Of a stretch of DNA of 64,000 nucleotides, positions 63,314 through 64,000 are shown one piece after another. The notes under the pieces are model-generated. The model was not told the origin of the DNA. It did no database searches and worked only from the letters and a program-made list of their open reading frames with translations. The stretch is from Arcobacter venerupis (GTDB lineage: Bacteria; Campylobacterota; Campylobacteria; Campylobacterales; Arcobacteraceae): positions 744,001 through 808,000 of the forward strand of contig NZ_CP053840.1 of assembly GCF_013201665.1 (NCBI RefSeq). The letters run 5' to 3'. The position numbers were made by a program, and so were the translations under genes. The first letter of the stretch is position 1. Each line of letters starts with the position of its first letter.

Positions 63314-64000
63314 ATGTTAAAAAAATTACTAAAAATCACACTGTTCTTTTTCTTTGGCTTACAAACTCTATTTGCAGCAGCTGTAAATGATGGATTTGTA
63401 GAATATAAAAATGGAAATAACGAACAAGCTATCGAAATATTTAAAAAAGCTTGCGAAAATGGTGCTTCTTCTGGATGTTATAATCTAGGACTCATGTATT
63501 ATAATGGAACAAATGTTGAACAAGAATATTTTAAAGCAGCAGAAGCTTTCTCAAAAGCTTGTGATGGTGGACATGTTAATGCTTGTTACAACTTAGGATA
63601 TATGTATCAAAATGGTTTTGGTGTTCGACTAGATTCTAAAAAAGCATTATCTTTATATGAAAAAACTTGTGATGCTGGATTGGGAGCTTCTTGTTATAAT
63701 ATAGCAAATATGTATACCCTTGCAGATGGAGTTGAACAGGATACTTTTAAAACGGTAGAATATCTTACAAAAGCTTGTAACTTAAATCATCCAAAAGCTT
63801 GTTATAACTTGGCAGTTAGATATAATAATGCAGATGGAGTTGAAAAAAATCTTGCAAGATCGTCTTTACTTTATGAGAAATCTTGTGGTTTAGGATTTTC
63901 AAAAGCTTGTTATAATCTAGGAATCATGTATTTAGATGAAGAATATTATGTGAAAAATAATCAAAAAGCATCTGAACTTTTCAAAAAAGCTTGTGATATG
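63314..64000 (+). CDS. Sel1-repeat cysteine-rich protein, Hcp-like (3' end outside window)
   Basis: 229 codons visible and open to the window end. A signal peptide (MLKKLLKITLFFFFGLQTLFA) precedes about six Sel1/TPR-like repeats of roughly 36 residues, each with two cysteines in a CxxxxxxxxC pattern (ACENGASSGCYNLG, ACDGGHVNACYNLG). It resembles the Hcp family of Helicobacter, secreted repeat proteins held by disulfides, some with beta-lactamase-like binding. It has its own GTAGGAG ribosome site. Confidence 0.88.
   Translation, partial: MLKKLLKITLFFFFGLQTLFAAAVNDGFVEYKNGNNEQAIEIFKKACENGASSGCYNLGLMYYNGTNVEQEYFKAAEAFSKACDGGHVNACYNLGYMYQNGFGVRLDSKKALSLYEKTCDAGLGASCYNIANMYTLADGVEQDTFKTVEYLTKACNLNHPKACYNLAVRYNNADGVEKNLARSSLLYEKSCGLGFSKACYNLGIMYLDEEYYVKNNQKASELFKKACDM

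Overview
The window is AT-rich, gene-dense chromosomal DNA that most resembles an Arcobacter-group member of the Campylobacterota (inferred from the sequence alone). Pointers are the low-GC codon use, the -10-only TATAAT promoters, Cache-type chemoreceptor and kinase sensors, a futalosine-pathway-type amidohydrolase, malate:quinone oxidoreductase, cbb3-oxidase assembly genes, and a poly-acidic protein next to gmk. I see no phage, insertion sequence, CRISPR array or rRNA. Several paralogous or exact local duplications stand out.

Layout. 1-4.6 kb: 3' part of a Cache chemoreceptor gene, a MATE exporter, a tiny lipoprotein, and a frameshifted membrane-protein gene. 4.6-9.8 kb (minus): lepA, two tandem OmpA-like proteins, prs. 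10-17.9 kb: a porin; two different mnmA genes separated by a duplicated fragment of folK; folK, an M24 peptidase; then aroQ, an aminofutalosine-deaminase-like amidohydrolase and sppA on plus.

18-37.1 kb (all minus): an acetate locus. It holds pta, three acetate kinase genes, two actP/DUF485 transporter pairs, a large/small sodium:solute symporter pair (DUF4212), two pairs of a cNMP/CBS/DUF294 nucleotidyltransferase-like regulator with a DEDDh exonuclease, and a Cache-sensor two-component system. Gene spacing links symporter, regulator, exonuclease and one acetate kinase in a single transcription unit, suggesting uptake of acetate or other short acids coupled to phosphorylation and carbon sensing.

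37.2-38.1 kb: tRNA-Asp, Val, Glu, Lys, present twice as a 446-bp direct repeat that I read as exact. 38.2-50.3 kb: cinA-like gene, mqo, ileS, a 37-aa membrane protein, a NifU-like protein, murE, rpsB-tsf behind a structured leader, an orphan ABC ATPase, an acidic pseudo-receiver protein and gmk. 50.3-64 kb: a REC-GGDEF-EAL protein, ccoI-ccoS, a small cytochrome c, a second orphan ABC ATPase, hemH, the three-gene AmmeMemoRadiSam cluster (AMMECR1, radical SAM, Memo; function unresolved as far as I know), a DUF218 protein, znuCB behind a palindrome, a CvfB-like protein, tpx with a cysteine-rich tail, and a truncated Sel1/Hcp-like gene.

The best candidates for undescribed biology are the enlarged acetate locus, the AmmeMemoRadiSam operon, and the extra mnmA inserted beside folK. 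All coordinates and motifs were read by eye; no search or alignment was run.
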